Notes: generated from the sequence alone by a model not told the origin. 64,000 bases of DNA from Fructobacillus tropaeoli (GCF_001047135.2 NZ_DF968082.1:28681-92680), one strand, 5' to 3'; positions 53,882-64,000 are shown, counted from the first letter of the stretch. Made by a program: numbers and translations.

Positions 53882-54294
53882 TATTCAGCCTCCCGAGCAA
53901 TAATCTTTGTACGTACAGGCAACTTGTGTTGTGCAAGACGCAATGCTTCTAAGGCAACAGGCTTAGCCACGCCACCAACTTCAAACATTACCTTACCACG
54001 CTTAACTGGGGCAACCCATCCTTCGGGAGCACCCTTACCGTTACCCATTCGAACACCAACACCCTTAGATGTATATGACTTGTGAGGGAAGATCTTAATC
54101 CAAACCTTACCACCACGCTTCATATAACGGGTCATTGCAATACGGGCAGCTTCGATTTGACGGTTGGTAATCCAGCTTGAAGTTGTTGCTTGCAAGCCAT
54201 AATCACCAAAAGCCACCGTCTTTCCACCCTTAGCTTCGCCACGCATGTGACCACGGTGTACACGACGGAATTTAACACGCTTTGGTACTAACAT
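53881..54294 (-). CDS. rplP: 50S ribosomal protein L16
   Basis: 137 aa; organises the A site and peptidyl-transferase centre. [19 protein letters not shown] and the [20 protein letters not shown] loop are diagnostic. GGAGG precedes the ATG. Confidence 0.98.
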   Translation of the reverse strand: MLVPKRVKFRRVHRGHMRGEAKGGKTVAFGDYGLQATTSSWITNRQIEAARIAMTRYMKRGGKVWIKIFPHKSYTSKGVGVRMGNGKGAPEGWVAPVKRGKVMFEVGGVAKPVALEALRLAQHKLPVRTKIIAREAE

Positions 54295-54308
54295 GTCTGC
54301 TTCCCTCC

Positions 54309-54977
54309 TTACTTGTTCTTCTTCTTTGGCAACACATCACCACGGTAGATCCAAGTCTTGATACCCAAGTTTCCGTAAGCAGTAGCTGCTTCGTCCCATG
54401 AGTAGTCAATGTCTGCACGAAGTGTGTGGAGTGGAACAGTTCCTTCAGTATACTGTTCGATACGTGACATATCTGCCCCGTTCAAACGACCTGAAACAAC
54501 AATCTTGATTCCCTTAGCACCGGCACGGCGGGCACGTTGGATAGCACCACGCATTGCACGACGGAAAGCGATACGACGTTCCAAATCACCTGCAACTTGC
54601 AAGCCCACCAAGTGAGCTGACAAATCAGGCTTCTTAATTTCAACGATGTTGATGAAGACGCGCTTGTGACGTCCACGTTCGTCAACATTCGTCAACTTAG
54701 CTAATTGAGTCCGCAACTTTTCAACTTCGGAACCACCCTTACCAATAACCATTCCTGGCTTGGCAGTGTGCAAAGTCAAATCGATACGTGACTTAGTTGA
54801 GCGTTCGATTTCTACGCGATCAACTGAAGCGTCCGTCAAGTTCTCTTCGATGTACTTACGAATACGCAAGTCTTCAAGAAGTTGGTTAGAAAAGTCTGCT
54901 TTGTCAGCAAACCACTTCGCATCCCAGTCACGGATGACACCGACACGGAAGCCAGTTGGGTTAATCTTTTGACCCAT
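54309..54977 (-). CDS. rpsC: 30S ribosomal protein S3
   Basis: 222 aa. KH domain ([20 protein letters not shown], residues about 76-95) and C-terminal [20 protein letters not shown]. Part of the mRNA entry site. The start shares a base with the rplV stop (TAATG). Confidence 0.98.
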   Translation of the reverse strand: MGQKINPTGFRVGVIRDWDAKWFADKADFSNQLLEDLRIRKYIEENLTDASVDRVEIERSTKSRIDLTLHTAKPGMVIGKGGSEVEKLRTQLAKLTNVDERGRHKRVFINIVEIKKPDLSAHLVGLQVAGDLERRIAFRRAMRGAIQRARRAGAKGIKIVVSGRLNGADMSRIEQYTEGTVPLHTLRADIDYSWDEAATAYGNLGIKTWIYRGDVLPKKKNK

Positions 54978-55333
54978 TACTTTTCCTCCTTCTCAGCAAC
55001 CACAATTGTGATGTGGCTTGTGCGCTTGTTAATTGCAGAAGCAGAACCCTTGGCACGAGGACGGAAACGCTTAAGCGTTGGTCCTTCGTTGGCAAATGCT
55101 TCCTTAACGATCAAATCTTCACGGTCAAGTGAAAAGTTGTTTTCAGCGTTAGCAACTGCTGAGTTCAAAACCTTATAAATATCTTCAGTAGAAGTATTAG
55201 GCAGGAACTTCAAAATTGCGAATGCTTCGTTGACATTTTTCCGACGAATCGTGTCAAGAACTAAGCGCGCCTTACGAGGGGCAACGCGAACGATCTTGGC
55301 GGTCGCCCGAGCTGATGTTACTTGTTCAGCCAT
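54977..55333 (-). CDS. rplV: 50S ribosomal protein L22
   Basis: 118 aa. [20 protein letters not shown] at the N-terminus and the tunnel loop [20 protein letters not shown], which is where macrolide-resistance changes occur in other species; no odd residue is seen here. Confidence 0.98.
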   Translation of the reverse strand: MAEQVTSARATAKIVRVAPRKARLVLDTIRRKNVNEAFAILKFLPNTSTEDIYKVLNSAVANAENNFSLDREDLIVKEAFANEGPTLKRFRPRAKGSASAINKRTSHITIVVAEKEEK

Positions 55334-55347
55334 TTTTCATTTCCTCC

Positions 55348-55623
55348 TTACTTAGTCTTCTTATCGTCGTTCTTGTGACCCTTGAACGTACGAGTTGGCA
55401 CAAATTCACCTAACTTGTGACCAACCATGTCGTCTTGGACATAAACTGGAACGTGCTTGCGGCCATCATAGACTGCAATTGTAAATCCGATAAAACTTGG
55501 GAAAATTGTTGAGCGACGTGACCATGTCTTGATCACCGACTTCTTTTCTTGGTCCGCTTGGGCCTCAATCTTCTTAAGCAAGTGTGGGTCCGCAAATGGT
55601 CCCTTTTTCAAACTACGAGCCAT
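55348..55623 (-). CDS. rpsS: 30S ribosomal protein S19
   Basis: 91 aa. [20 protein letters not shown] and [20 protein letters not shown] are diagnostic. It contacts S13 in the head. AAGGGAAGGAGA-type site upstream. Confidence 0.98.
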   Translation of the reverse strand: MARSLKKGPFADPHLLKKIEAQADQEKKSVIKTWSRRSTIFPSFIGFTIAVYDGRKHVPVYVQDDMVGHKLGEFVPTRTFKGHKNDDKKTK

Positions 55624-55639
55624 TAGTTATCTCCTTCCC

Positions 55640-56473
55640 TTACTTACTCTTCCGACCGCGAACGATGAACTTTGTTGAGTTCTTCTTCTTATCGCGAGTC
55701 TTCTTACCAGCAGTCTTCTTACCCCATGGAGAAAGTGGACTTGGACGACCAACAGGGGCCTTTCCTTCACCACCACCGTGTGGGTGATCGTTAGGGTTCA
55801 TTACAGAACCACGAACGTGAGGACGCTTTCCACGCCAACGGTTACGTCCGGCCTTACCCCAGTTGATCAATGAATGTTCTGAGTTACCAACTTCACCGAT
55901 AGTGGCGCGATTAGTGCTCAAAACCAAACGTACTTCACCTGAAGTCAAACGAACGATAGTGTACTTACCATCACGTCCCAAGATTTGAGCAGAAGCTCCA
56001 GCGGAACGTGCCAATTGGCCACCCTTACCGTTCTTCAATTCGATGTTGTGAATCAAAGTACCTTCAGGAATAGCACTCAATGGCAAGGCATTACCGACCT
56101 TAATGTCGGCATCAGGACCAGATTGAACCTTATCGCCAACCTTAAGTCCCTTAGGCGCCAAGATGTAGGCCTTGATACCGTCTTCATAAACGAGCAAGGC
56201 GATGTTAGCCGTACGGTTTGGATCGTATTCGATTGCCTTAACCGTTGCGAACTTGTCGTCCTTTGTACGCTTAAAGTCAATAATACGGTAGGCTTGCTTG
56301 TGTCCACCAGCCTTGTGGCGAACTGTCATGCGACCTTGTGCGTTACGCGCACCGGTCTTTGACTTCTTTGCCAACAAACTCTTTTCGGGCGTTGACTTCG
56401 TGATTTCTGCAAAATCAGAAGTCGTCATGTTACGACGTCCGTTAGAGGTTGGCTTGTATTTCTTGATAGCCAA
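55640..56473 (-). CDS. rplB: 50S ribosomal protein L2
   Basis: 277 aa; needed for peptidyl-transferase centre assembly. [20 protein letters not shown] at the N-terminus, [20 protein letters not shown], and the conserved His region [20 protein letters not shown] (about residue 225) with a basic tail. Confidence 0.99.
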   Translation of the reverse strand: MAIKKYKPTSNGRRNMTTSDFAEITKSTPEKSLLAKKSKTGARNAQGRMTVRHKAGGHKQAYRIIDFKRTKDDKFATVKAIEYDPNRTANIALLVYEDGIKAYILAPKGLKVGDKVQSGPDADIKVGNALPLSAIPEGTLIHNIELKNGKGGQLARSAGASAQILGRDGKYTIVRLTSGEVRLVLSTNRATIGEVGNSEHSLINWGKAGRNRWRGKRPHVRGSVMNPNDHPHGGGEGKAPVGRPSPLSPWGKKTAGKKTRDKKKNSTKFIVRGRKSK

Positions 56474-56495
56474 TGTCTTATCCTCCTATTAAAAA

Positions 56496-56783
56496 TTAAC
56501 CTTCGTTAAAGATTTGAATATCTTTTGAGTCAGCCTTCAAAGTAACGATAGCCTTCTTCATCTTACGAGTGAATCCAACATAACGTCCTTGACGCTTCTT
56601 CTTACCGCGAACATTTGCGGTATTCAAACGTGCAACTTGTACATCGAAGATTTCTTCGATAGCACGCTTGATTTCTGGCTTAGTAGCCCGAACATCAACT
56701 TCAAATACGTAACGCTTCATTTCTGTTTGCGCCATTGAAGCTTCGGTAATGATTGGGCGGCGGATAATATCGCGTGCATCCAT
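56496..56783 (-). CDS. rplW: 50S ribosomal protein L23
   Basis: 95 aa; tunnel-exit protein that docks trigger factor and [23 protein letters not shown] and the C-terminal [20 protein letters not shown] are diagnostic. The start overlaps the rplD stop. Confidence 0.98.
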   Translation of the reverse strand: MDARDIIRRPIITEASMAQTEMKRYVFEVDVRATKPEIKRAIEEIFDVQVARLNTANVRGKKKRQGRYVGFTRKMKKAIVTLKADSKDIQIFNEG

Positions 56784-57406
56784 TAGGCGAGACCTCCTTG
56801 GATTTCTTCGATCGCTGCTTGAACAACCACCAGCTTATCAGCGTTAACAACGTCCAAGACGTTGATACCGTTTGTTGTCATCACTTGAACGTTTGCCAAG
56901 TTACGAGCTGACAACAAAGCGTTTTGGTTACCTTCATCAACGATTACCAAGGCCTTTGAATCAACAGCCAAGTTTGCCAAAACTTCCTTGAAGTTCTTTG
57001 TCTTAGCTTCATCAAATGCCAAAGCATCAACTACGACCAACTTGTTGTCAGCCAACTTTTGTGACAAAGCTGACTTCAAGGCTAATTGATAAGCCTTCTT
57101 GTTGATCCGGTAAGAGTAAGAACGTGGGGTTGGACCGAATACGATTCCACCACCACGCCATTGTGGCGCGCGGATAGAACCTTGACGGGCACGACCAGTT
57201 CCCTTTTGCTTCCATGGCTTACGACCACCACCAGAAACAGCGGAACGGTTCTTAACCGCATGCGTTCCCTGACGCATTGATGCGCGTTGCATCAAAACTG
57301 CGTCAGTAATCACAGCATTGTTTGGTTCAACGGCGAAAACTGCTTCGTTTAAGTCCAAGTCAGCAGCCTTTGAACCATCTTGCTTTAATACAGCAACTTT
57401 TGTCAT
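56783..57406 (-). CDS. rplD: 50S ribosomal protein L4
   Basis: 207 aa. The long tunnel loop ([20 protein letters not shown], about residues 60-79, then [19 protein letters not shown]) is intact. In some bacteria L4 represses the S10 operon by binding its leader, a possibility here given the structured leader at 58492-58676, but unproven. Confidence 0.98.
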   Translation of the reverse strand: MTKVAVLKQDGSKAADLDLNEAVFAVEPNNAVITDAVLMQRASMRQGTHAVKNRSAVSGGGRKPWKQKGTGRARQGSIRAPQWRGGGIVFGPTPRSYSYRINKKAYQLALKSALSQKLADNKLVVVDALAFDEAKTKNFKEVLANLAVDSKALVIVDEGNQNALLSARNLANVQVMTTNGINVLDVVNADKLVVVQAAIEEIQGGLA

Positions 57407-57434
57407 GATTGATTGTTCTCCTTTCTATAAAGTA

Positions 57435-58124
57435 TTAAGCTTCTTCAGCCTGAGCTTCAGCAGCTGGCTTTGCGCCGGCCATCTTCACTTCAGGGTGCTT
57501 AGCATTTGTCTTAACAGTTGACTTGATTGTCAAAAGTGACTTGTTTGCTCCAGGAACGTTTCCCTTCAACAACAACAAGTTGTTTTCAACATCAACGTGA
57601 ACAATCGCAATGTTTTGCATTGTCCGCTTCTGGTTACCCATACGACCAGGCAAGAGCTTACCCTTAAATACCCGGTTGATGATGGCACCCATTGAACCTG
57701 GGCGACGGTGGTAACGAGAACCGTGACTCATAGGACCACGTGATTGACCCAAGCGCTTGATAGCACCTTGGAAACCGTGTCCCTTAGTAATACCGGTAAC
57801 ATCAACATATTCACCGGCTTGGAAAGTGTCAACAGCAATTGCATCCCCAACGCTGTATTCGCCTTCCGCATCACGGACTTCACGAATGTAGCGCTTAGGG
57901 GCTGTGTTGGCTTTTGCAACGTGGCCTTGTTCAGGTTTGTTTGACAAAATCTCGCGCTTGTCTTGGTAACCCAACTGCAAAGCGTTGTATCCATCAGTTG
58001 CTTGCGTCTTAACTTGCAAAACAACGTTTGGAGTAGCTTCAACAGCAGTCACGGCGATCAATTCACCAGATTCAGTAAAAACCTGAGTCATACCGACTTT
58101 ACGGCCTAAGATACCTTTAGTCAT
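57435..58124 (-). CDS. rplC: 50S ribosomal protein L3 with C-terminal tail
   Basis: 229 aa, about 20 longer than the common form. [20 protein letters not shown] at the start and the glutamine-methylation-loop region [20 protein letters not shown] are typical. The extra Lys/Ala/Glu-rich tail ([17 protein letters not shown]) is not part of the usual fold. Confidence 0.98.
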   Translation of the reverse strand: MTKGILGRKVGMTQVFTESGELIAVTAVEATPNVVLQVKTQATDGYNALQLGYQDKREILSNKPEQGHVAKANTAPKRYIREVRDAEGEYSVGDAIAVDTFQAGEYVDVTGITKGHGFQGAIKRLGQSRGPMSHGSRYHRRPGSMGAIINRVFKGKLLPGRMGNQKRTMQNIAIVHVDVENNLLLLKGNVPGANKSLLTIKSTVKTNAKHPEVKMAGAKPAAEAQAEEA

Positions 58125-58182
58125 GACTAATCTCCTTCATTTCATCGCTAAACTATTTTATCTAGCGGGGTGGTACTTTAAA

Positions 58183-58491
58183 TTAGAGCTTGATTTCGAT
58201 TGCAACACCAGCTGGCAATTCAAGCTTACGCAATGCGTCAACTGTCTTGTCAGTAGGGTTCACAATGTCGACCAAACGCTTGTGAGTTCGCATTTCGAAC
58301 TGTTCACGAGCATCCTTGTACTTGTGGGGTGAACTAAGCACCGTGTACAATGTCCGTTCAGTAGGCAAAGGAATAGGACCGGCGATTTCTGCGCCAGTAC
58401 GCTTTGCTGTTTCAACAATCTTGTCTGCTGATTGGTCCAAGATACGGTGTTCGTATGCCTTCAAGCGGATACGGATCTTCTTTTGTGCCAT
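58183..58491 (-). CDS. rpsJ: 30S ribosomal protein S10
   Basis: 102 aa. [20 protein letters not shown] at the N-terminus and the loop [20 protein letters not shown]. First gene of the S10 operon, also the NusE antitermination factor. GAGGAGG lies upstream; the leader and promoter run to 58711. Confidence 0.98.
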   Translation of the reverse strand: MAQKKIRIRLKAYEHRILDQSADKIVETAKRTGAEIAGPIPLPTERTLYTVLSSPHKYKDAREQFEMRTHKRLVDIVNPTDKTVDALRKLELPAGVAIEIKL

Positions 58492-58676
58492 TTTCGTGCC
58501 TCCTCGTTGATTTTGTAAATCAGCTAACTCCGATCAAAAACCGACAACACCTTTTTGCGGTGTTTTGCGCGCCCTTGGCAACGCGGCCGCGCGTGTCGCA
58601 ACCTTAATCATCATCGCTAAACGTTAATACACCAGTCTTTTTGAGGGGTTTGCATCGGCAACCCCAAAAGGCGTAC
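58492..58676 (-). promoter_or_regulatory. Structured leader of the S10 operon
   Basis: The leader is about 185 nt. Hairpins seen are AACACC/GGTGTT (58546-58551 with 58559-58564), a GC-rich GCGCGC/GCGCG element around 58567-58595, and TTTTTGAGGGGTT with AACCCCAAAA (58638-58650 with 58660-58669). No RNA family was recognised. The region up to potD (58866) otherwise holds the promoter, the potD terminator and AT-rich sequence. Confidence 0.5.
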
Positions 58677-58682
58677 TTGAAT

Positions 58683-58711
58683 ATATTAACAGAAAAACCC
58701 TTGACTAGCAA
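58683..58711 (-). promoter_or_regulatory. S10 operon promoter overlapping a terminator
   Basis: TTGCTA (58711-58706), 17 bp, TAATAT (58688-58683) on the minus strand. The -35 box lies inside the stem of the potD terminator. Confidence 0.65.
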
Positions 58712-58717
58712 GGGTTT
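58693..58717 (-). terminator. Terminator of the pot operon
   Basis: On the minus strand AAACCCTTG (58717-58709) pairs with CAAGGGTTT (58703-58695), followed by TT. It lies about 150 bp after the potD stop. Confidence 0.8.
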
Positions 58718-58865
58718 CTACTGATTTATTTTATTTTTTTGCCAAATTCTTTTCGTTTAGAATCAGCAATCATTTTTTACCATATTCATTAATTTTAACA
58801 AAAATCCTTGGTTCTAACCACTCATGCGGATTTCTCCCATCAAAAAATCAGTAAAACTATTCATT

Positions 58866-59948
58866 TTATGATGGTCGTGAAATTTTGAATTCTAGGAAAG
58901 CGTCATTATAGCGTTGTGTCCACTCTTGGTTGAAGGTTTGATAAACCTGCAACCGGTCCAAAGTGGCAGCGGATGGATAAAAGGCCGAATCAGACTTTTC
59001 ATCAGCCAGTAACAGCGCATAGGCGCCCTTGTTTGCCGTTGCATAGCCAACGTATTCGGCATTTTGCTTAGCGTTCTCCGGCTTATTTAAGAAGTTAATC
59101 AAGGCATAGGCCGCATCCTTGTGCTTGGCATTCTTTGGGATTACCAAGTTATCAAACCATTCGTTCGAACCATCTTTAGGTACCAGATAGGCCAAGTCCG
59201 AGTTTTGCGACATTGCCTGAGCAGCTTCACCAGAGTAAGTCACCCCGATGCTAGCTTCTCCCTGGGCCATATAAATCTTTAACTCGTCGGCCACAATAGC
59301 TTTGACGTTTGGCATCAAAGTATCTAACTTCCCCTTAGCCGCTGCCAAATCTGCAACATTCTGATCGTTAACGGACTTACCTTGGGAAATCAGGGTCATC
59401 CCCAAAATATCACGGGCTGAATCGACTAACATAATTTGCTTCTTGAATTGTGGTGACCACAGCTTCGACCAGGTATCAATCTGATCAGCACTAACCTTCT
59501 TCTTATTATAGAGAATCCCTAGCGTCCCCCAGAAGTATGGAACGGAGTATTTGTTGTGCGGATCAAAGGTCTGATTTAAGAAGCGTGAATCAATGTTGTT
59601 CATCCCCGTAATCTTGGACTTGTCTAATGGCGCCAACAAGCCTTCCTGGGCCATCTTGTCCACCATGTAATCGGATGGGACCGTTAAATCATAGTTTGTC
59701 CCACCCTGCTTAATCTTGGTGTACATGGCCTCGTTCGAGTCAAAGGTCTGATAGTTCACCTTGTAGCCAGTCTCCTTGGTAAACTTTGTCAGCAAATCAG
59801 GATCGATATAGTCACCCCAATTATAGAAGTTTAGGACTTTTTCGCCCGTCACCTCATCCTTGCGGCTATTATCAAAGACAGCCTTCCCGGCCACCAGGCC
59901 AACAACAACCAGTAATATGGCTAAAATACTTAAGAAAACTTTTTTCAT
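58866..59948 (-). CDS. potD: Spermidine/putrescine-binding protein PotD
   Basis: The protein is 360 aa. An N-terminal hydrophobic segment (VFLSILAILLVVVGLVAGKA) is followed by a periplasmic-binding-protein fold: NFYNWGDYIDPDLLTKFTKE, DLTVPSDYMVDKM and TYSGEAAQAM. There is no Cys lipobox, so it is probably held by an uncleaved membrane anchor instead of lipid. It supplies polyamine to PotBC. Its start overlaps potC by four bases. Confidence 0.93.
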   Translation of the reverse strand: MKKVFLSILAILLVVVGLVAGKAVFDNSRKDEVTGEKVLNFYNWGDYIDPDLLTKFTKETGYKVNYQTFDSNEAMYTKIKQGGTNYDLTVPSDYMVDKMAQEGLLAPLDKSKITGMNNIDSRFLNQTFDPHNKYSVPYFWGTLGILYNKKKVSADQIDTWSKLWSPQFKKQIMLVDSARDILGMTLISQGKSVNDQNVADLAAAKGKLDTLMPNVKAIVADELKIYMAQGEASIGVTYSGEAAQAMSQNSDLAYLVPKDGSNEWFDNLVIPKNAKHKDAAYALINFLNKPENAKQNAEYVGYATANKGAYALLLADEKSDSAFYPSAATLDRLQVYQTFNQEWTQRYNDAFLEFKISRPS

Positions 59949-60748
59949 TTAACCTTCTCCCTTAGTTCCGGAGCCTTTTGGCGCTGATTTAACCGGTTAA
60001 TAAAGTAGTAGGCCACGGCAATTACCAGAGAAAAGAGGAAAATCAGTGCCGACAAAGCATTAATTTCCAATGAAACCCCCTGGCGAGCTCGTGAGTAGAT
60101 TTCGACAGCCAAAGTGGAAAAACCGTTTCCAGTGACAAAAAAGGTCACGGCAAAGTCATCCAATGAATAGGTCAAGGCCATAAAAAAGCCCGCCACAATC
60201 CCTGGCGTAATCGCCGGAATGGTGACCTGCCCCAAGACCTGGGTTGGCCGAGCCCCTAAGTCCTGGGCGGCCAAGACCAAGTCCGGGTTCATTTCTTGCA
60301 ACCGGGGCAAGACCATCAAAACCACAATTGGAATTGAGAAAGCGACATGGGCCAACAAAACCGTGACAAAGCCAAGCGAGAACTTAAAGGTCGTAAAGAG
60401 AATTAAGAACGCCGCCCCAATGATGACATCAGGCGAAACCAGTAGAACGTTGTTCAGGGAAAGCAAAGCCCCTTTAACCGCTCGCCGGTGAACACGAAAA
60501 ATTGCCAATGCACCCAGTGTTCCAATAATGGTTGCTAATAAGGAGGATAGCAAGGCCACAATTCCCGTTTCAAAAACAATATCGATTAGGCGGGTATCCT
60601 GCCACAGTTCGCCGTAGTGCTTAAAGGAGAAGCCGGCAAAGCCCTGCATCGTTGTTCCCGCATTAAAGGAATAGAAGACAAGGTACAAAATTGGCAGGTA
60701 AAGAATCAAAAACATCACAATCAAATATGGGGTTCTGATTTTTTTCAT
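59945..60748 (-). CDS. potC: Spermidine/putrescine ABC permease PotC
   Basis: The protein is 267 aa with six membrane segments. The ATPase-docking EAA loop reads DLGARPTQVLGQVTIPAITP (about residues 163-182), and FAGFSFKHYGELWQ near the start is typical. It overlaps both potB and potD by ATGA, so the operon is fully coupled. Confidence 0.95.
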   Translation of the reverse strand: MKKIRTPYLIVMFLILYLPILYLVFYSFNAGTTMQGFAGFSFKHYGELWQDTRLIDIVFETGIVALLSSLLATIIGTLGALAIFRVHRRAVKGALLSLNNVLLVSPDVIIGAAFLILFTTFKFSLGFVTVLLAHVAFSIPIVVLMVLPRLQEMNPDLVLAAQDLGARPTQVLGQVTIPAITPGIVAGFFMALTYSLDDFAVTFFVTGNGFSTLAVEIYSRARQGVSLEINALSALIFLFSLVIAVAYYFINRLNQRQKAPELREKVK

Positions 60749-61575
60749 GACCGACCTCCCTTCTGCTTATCCTGTGTTAAGAGCATCGTAATCACCATCG
60801 CTACGATTAGGATGACACCAATCGTCGATCCAAAGGCCCAGTTTTGAGTCACTAAGAAATGCTCTTCGATTGCTGTTCCTAAAGTAATCACTCGGTTACC
60901 ACCAATCAGACGGGTAATCATAAAGAGTGACAAACTGGGGATAAAGACCGCTTGAATGCCGGCTTTTACCCCAGGCATTGATAAGGGCCAGATTACTTTT
61001 TTCAAAGTTTGCCAAGAATTGGCCCCAAGGTCGCGACTAGCAGCCGTCAACAATGGATCGATATCATTTAAGGCATTAAAAATCGGTAAAATCATGAAGG
61101 GCAACTCCACGTAAGCCGCCACCAAAAGAAAGGACCAATCGGTAAACAGTAACTGCATGGGGTGAAAACCAACCACCGTCAAAGTCGAATTGACTAGTCC
61201 CCCCTGCCCTAACAAACCAATAAAGGCGTAGGTCTTGAGCAATAAGTTAATCCAGGTTGGCAATATGACTAACAACAGCCAAAACTGCTTATTTTTCAGC
61301 GTTGTCAAAAAATAAGCGGTTGGATAGGCAAAGACCAGTGTAATCACAGTAATCAAAAAGGCGTACCAGATTGAATTAAAGGTCATGGCCAAATAGGAAC
61401 CCGAAGTGAAAAAGGCTTGGTAGTTCGCCAGTGTAAAGTGGTGGTTTTGGTCCTGTAAAGACTCAAAGAGGAGCAAAAAGAGTGGTAACACCACAAAGCC
61501 TAAGAGCCACAGGCCATAAATTCCCATATAAGCAGAGGTAAAGCCCTGCTTTTGTTTTTTAAAAGACAGTGCCAT
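60745..61575 (-). CDS. potB: Spermidine/putrescine ABC permease PotB
   Basis: 276 aa with six membrane segments. The EAA loop reads DLGANSWQTLKKVIWPLSMP (about residues 182-201). The first helix is preceded by FKKQKQGFTSAYMGIYG. Start coupled to the potA stop at 61575, and it ends in an ATGA overlap with potC. Confidence 0.95.
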   Translation of the reverse strand: MALSFKKQKQGFTSAYMGIYGLWLLGFVVLPLFLLLFESLQDQNHHFTLANYQAFFTSGSYLAMTFNSIWYAFLITVITLVFAYPTAYFLTTLKNKQFWLLLVILPTWINLLLKTYAFIGLLGQGGLVNSTLTVVGFHPMQLLFTDWSFLLVAAYVELPFMILPIFNALNDIDPLLTAASRDLGANSWQTLKKVIWPLSMPGVKAGIQAVFIPSLSLFMITRLIGGNRVITLGTAIEEHFLVTQNWAFGSTIGVILIVAMVITMLLTQDKQKGGRS

Positions 61576-62729
61576 TAGCCTTGTCCTCCCGATTGTGACT
61601 GATCATCCTTAGCAGCTTGCAAAGCCGCTTCGGCCTCTTCTTCATCGTAGGATTCCAGCCGGGCATCAAAGGCAGCTTCACTTTCGTTGTAGCGCATAAT
61701 GTGAATATCTTCAGGGTCAAAGGTCAGGCCAACCCGAGCACCAACGGTCGCTGGGTTGGTCGCCTGGACCTGCCAGGTATTCATGTCATCATCAACGGCC
61801 GTAATCTCGTAGTAGTCCCCACGGAAAAGTTGGTCTTGGATGGTGACCACTAATTTACCATTAGCGGGATCAGTCAAATCCAAGTCTTCTGGCCGCAAGA
61901 CCACTTCCACCCGTTCGTTTGGCCGCATACCAGCATCAACGTTTTCAAAATCCTTACCGACAAAGTGAACCAGGTAATCATGTTTCATAATTCCGGGCAC
62001 GATATTAGTTTCCCCAATAAAATCAGCAACAAAGTGATTAATCGGTTCATCGTAAATGTCTTCTGGGGTCCCATTTTGTTGGATTAAGCCATCATGCATG
62101 ACAAAAATCCAATCCGACATCGCCAGGGCTTCTTCTTGGTCGTGTGTCACGAAAACGAAGGTAATCCCCAGGCGCTTTTGGATATTACGTAATTCCTGCT
62201 GCAATTCTTTACGCAACTTATAGTCCAAGGCCGACAGCGGCTCATCCAAGAGGAGGACCTCTGGGTCGTTAGCCAAAGCACGGGCAATGGCCACACGCTG
62301 TTGCTGCCCACCTGAAAGTTCGCTGATTTCCCGGCGTTCAAAGCCTGACAACTTGACCAAGCCCAACATTTCCTTGACCTTGTCTTGAATGTCCTTTTCG
62401 GCCATCTTCTTTAAGCGCGGACCAAAGGCCACGTTATCAAAGACATTCATATTTGGAAAGAGGGAATAATTCTGAAAAACCGTGTTGACCCGTCGTTTTT
62501 CAGCCGGCACATCATTGATGACCTGGCCCTCAAAAAAGATTTTGCCCGCATCGGCCTGTAACTGACCAGAAATCAGTTTCAAAATCGTCGACTTTCCGGA
62601 ACCGGATGGGCCCAATAAGGTATAAAACTTTCCTGGTTCTAAGACCAGGTCAATTTCCTTTAATACTTCCGTATCGCCAAAAGATAAGGCGACCTTGGAA
62701 AATTCAAGAATTGGCATCTTTTCAACCAT
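61575..62729 (-). CDS. potA: Spermidine/putrescine ABC ATPase PotA
   Basis: The protein is 384 aa. Walker [18 protein letters not shown]-loop [11 protein letters not shown], signature [17 protein letters not shown], Walker [13 protein letters not shown] and switch [10 protein letters not shown] are present. The C-terminal TOBE-type domain is followed by an acidic tail (residues about 355-384). TGGAGAAG lies before the ATG. First gene of the pot operon. Confidence 0.95.
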   Translation of the reverse strand: MVEKMPILEFSKVALSFGDTEVLKEIDLVLEPGKFYTLLGPSGSGKSTILKLISGQLQADAGKIFFEGQVINDVPAEKRRVNTVFQNYSLFPNMNVFDNVAFGPRLKKMAEKDIQDKVKEMLGLVKLSGFERREISELSGGQQQRVAIARALANDPEVLLLDEPLSALDYKLRKELQQELRNIQKRLGITFVFVTHDQEEALAMSDWIFVMHDGLIQQNGTPEDIYDEPINHFVADFIGETNIVPGIMKHDYLVHFVGKDFENVDAGMRPNERVEVVLRPEDLDLTDPANGKLVVTIQDQLFRGDYYEITAVDDDMNTWQVQATNPATVGARVGLTFDPEDIHIMRYNESEAAFDARLESYDEEEAEAALQAAKDDQSQSGGQG

Positions 62730-62805
62730 GTTACTTCTCCAATCATTATTGTCACCATCTTACAACAAATGAGACAACAGACCAAACTTTAAAATTTTAT
62801 CGGAA

Positions 62806-62838
62806 ACAAAAAACCAGGCTGCCGCAGCAACCTGGTTT
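62806..62838 (-). terminator. Terminator of fusA
   Basis: On the minus strand AAACCAGG (62838-62831) pairs with CCTGGTTT (62818-62811), the stem continued inside by GCTGC/GCAGC, followed by T residues. The 133-bp gap to potA has no gene. Confidence 0.85.
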
Positions 62839-62862
62839 TCAGACAATGAGTGAAAGAAGCAA

Positions 62863-64000
62863 TTAAGCTTCCTTACCTTGTGCTTTGATAATTTCTTCTT
62901 GAACGTTCTTAGGAACGGCTTGATAGTGGTCGAAGACCATCTGGAAAGTACCACGTCCTTGCGTAGCTGAACGCAAAGTCGTTGCATAACCAAACATTTC
63001 TGACAAAGGCACTTGTGCCTTAACAGCCAAAACAGGTCCACGGTTTTCTTGTCCTTCAATCAAACCACGACGTGCAGAAACGTGTCCCATCACATCACCA
63101 AGGTTTTCTTCAGGAACAACGATATCAACAGCCATGATTGGTTCCAAAATAACGGCACCGGCAGTCTTTGAAGCTTCCTTCAAAGCCAATGAAGCGGCAA
63201 TCTTAAAGGCAGCTTCAGAAGAATCGACATCGTGGTAAGAACCATCGTACAACTTGGCCTTCAAGTCAACCAATGGGAAGCCTGCCAAAGGACCAGCGTT
63301 CAAGGCATCCTTCAAACCTGCTTCAACTGAAGGGATGTATTCACGAGGAACAACACCACCGACGATGGCATCTTCGAATTCGAAGCCAGCACCTTCTTCG
63401 TTTGGTGAGAATTCAATCCAAACATCACCATATTGTCCCTTACCACCAGACTGACGCTTGAAGAATCCACGCGCCTTAACGTCCTTCGTGAAGGCTTCAC
63501 GGTAGGCAACTTGTGGGGCACCAACAGTGGCTTCAACGTTGAATTCACGCTTCATACGGTCAACCATGATGTCCAACTGCAATTCACCCATTCCGGCGAT
63601 CAAAGTATCACCAGTTTCCTGGTTAGTTGTGGCACGGAATGAAGGATCTTCTTCAGCCAACTTCTGCAAAGCAGTAGCCAACTTGTCTTGGTCGGCCTTT
63701 GTCTTTGGTTCGATGGCCAATTCGATAACTGGTTCTGGGAATTCCATTGATTCCAAAACCAATGGGTGATCAACAGCAGTCAAAGAGTCACCGGTAGTTG
63801 TGTTCTTCAAACCGATCGCAGCAGCGATATCACCTGAGAAGACTTCTTCAATTTCAGTACGTGAAGTAGCGTGCATTTGGAGCAAACGACCAACACGTTC
63901 ACGAGTATCTGAAGAAGTGTTTTGTACGTATGAACCTGATTGCAAAGTACCAGTATAAACACGCATAAATGTCAAACGACCAACGAATGGATCCGTCATG
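62863..64000 (-). CDS. fusA: Elongation factor G, C-terminal part, runs off the window
   Basis: The 379 codons present cover part of domain II through domain V; the GTPase domain lies beyond the window end. [24 protein letters not shown] block ([20 protein letters not shown]), [20 protein letters not shown], and [15 protein letters not shown] with [17 protein letters not shown] near the end are typical. It drives ribosome translocation. It is complete at the C-terminus. Confidence 0.97.
   Translation of the reverse strand, partial: MTDPFVGRLTFMRVYTGTLQSGSYVQNTSSDTRERVGRLLQMHATSRTEIEEVFSGDIAAAIGLKNTTTGDSLTAVDHPLVLESMEFPEPVIELAIEPKTKADQDKLATALQKLAEEDPSFRATTNQETGDTLIAGMGELQLDIMVDRMKREFNVEATVGAPQVAYREAFTKDVKARGFFKRQSGGKGQYGDVWIEFSPNEEGAGFEFEDAIVGGVVPREYIPSVEAGLKDALNAGPLAGFPLVDLKAKLYDGSYHDVDSSEAAFKIAASLALKEASKTAGAVILEPIMAVDIVVPEENLGDVMGHVSARRGLIEGQENRGPVLAVKAQVPLSEMFGYATTLRSATQGRGTFQMVFDHYQAVPKNVQEEIIKAQGKEA

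Noticed and set aside
1..64000. tRNA or rRNA genes, integrase or attachment sites
   Set aside because: No cloverleaf, rRNA segment, recombinase gene or flanking direct repeat was seen.

Overview
The window looks like a chromosomal segment of a low-to-medium GC lactic acid bacterium, most likely in the Leuconostoc/Weissella group. This is an inference from three things: S10, spc and alpha ribosomal gene order, a short-lid adenylate kinase of 188 aa, and lactic-acid-bacterium type transport and envelope-stress modules. No tRNA, rRNA, CRISPR array or complete insertion sequence was seen.

Layout. 1-5200 is an AT-rich defence island. On the minus strand is a PHP-domain plus ABC/SMC-type ATPase gene, split by a frameshift in a seven-base homopolymer right after its Walker A motif, with a small acidic downstream partner. 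Diverging on the plus strand is a complete DpnII-type restriction-modification system (two adenine methyltransferases and the GATC endonuclease). 5375-10433 holds a regulator, an aminotransferase, an amidohydrolase and a permease that look like one catabolic unit. 11590-17517 is an arginine operon (argF-argC-argJ-argB-argD) under a T-box, followed by an amino-acid permease and uppP. 20662-24929 holds folate genes (folB-folK-folE-folC, with folP diverging), with tandem repeats in two intergenic gaps. 25189-29502 is a PadR-controlled envelope module with a bacitracin-exporter-like ABC transporter. 29886-32563 is a TetR/MacB-like pair. 32600-34315 is AT-rich with debris and an MFS efflux gene.

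34441-64000 is the ribosomal superoperon region, read on the minus strand: fusA (partial), potABCD, rpsJ through rplQ, ecfA1-ecfA2-ecfT-truA and rplM-rpsI. It is interrupted by the polyamine importer between fusA and rpsJ, by an ABC/LytTR/DUF3021 operon and an NADH dehydrogenase-like gene between rplQ and ecfA1, and by small genes between truA and rplM. rpsN (S14) is missing from its usual place between rplE and rpsH.

The most promising material for something undescribed is the PHP-ATPase with its small partner beside the DpnII system. Other leads are structured leaders (uppP, rpsM-rpsK gap, rplE-rpsH gap, S10), a strongly over-represented AAAAAATCAG motif, and intergenic tandem repeats of 40 bp and 65 bp. 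All counts and structures were read by eye and none was computed.
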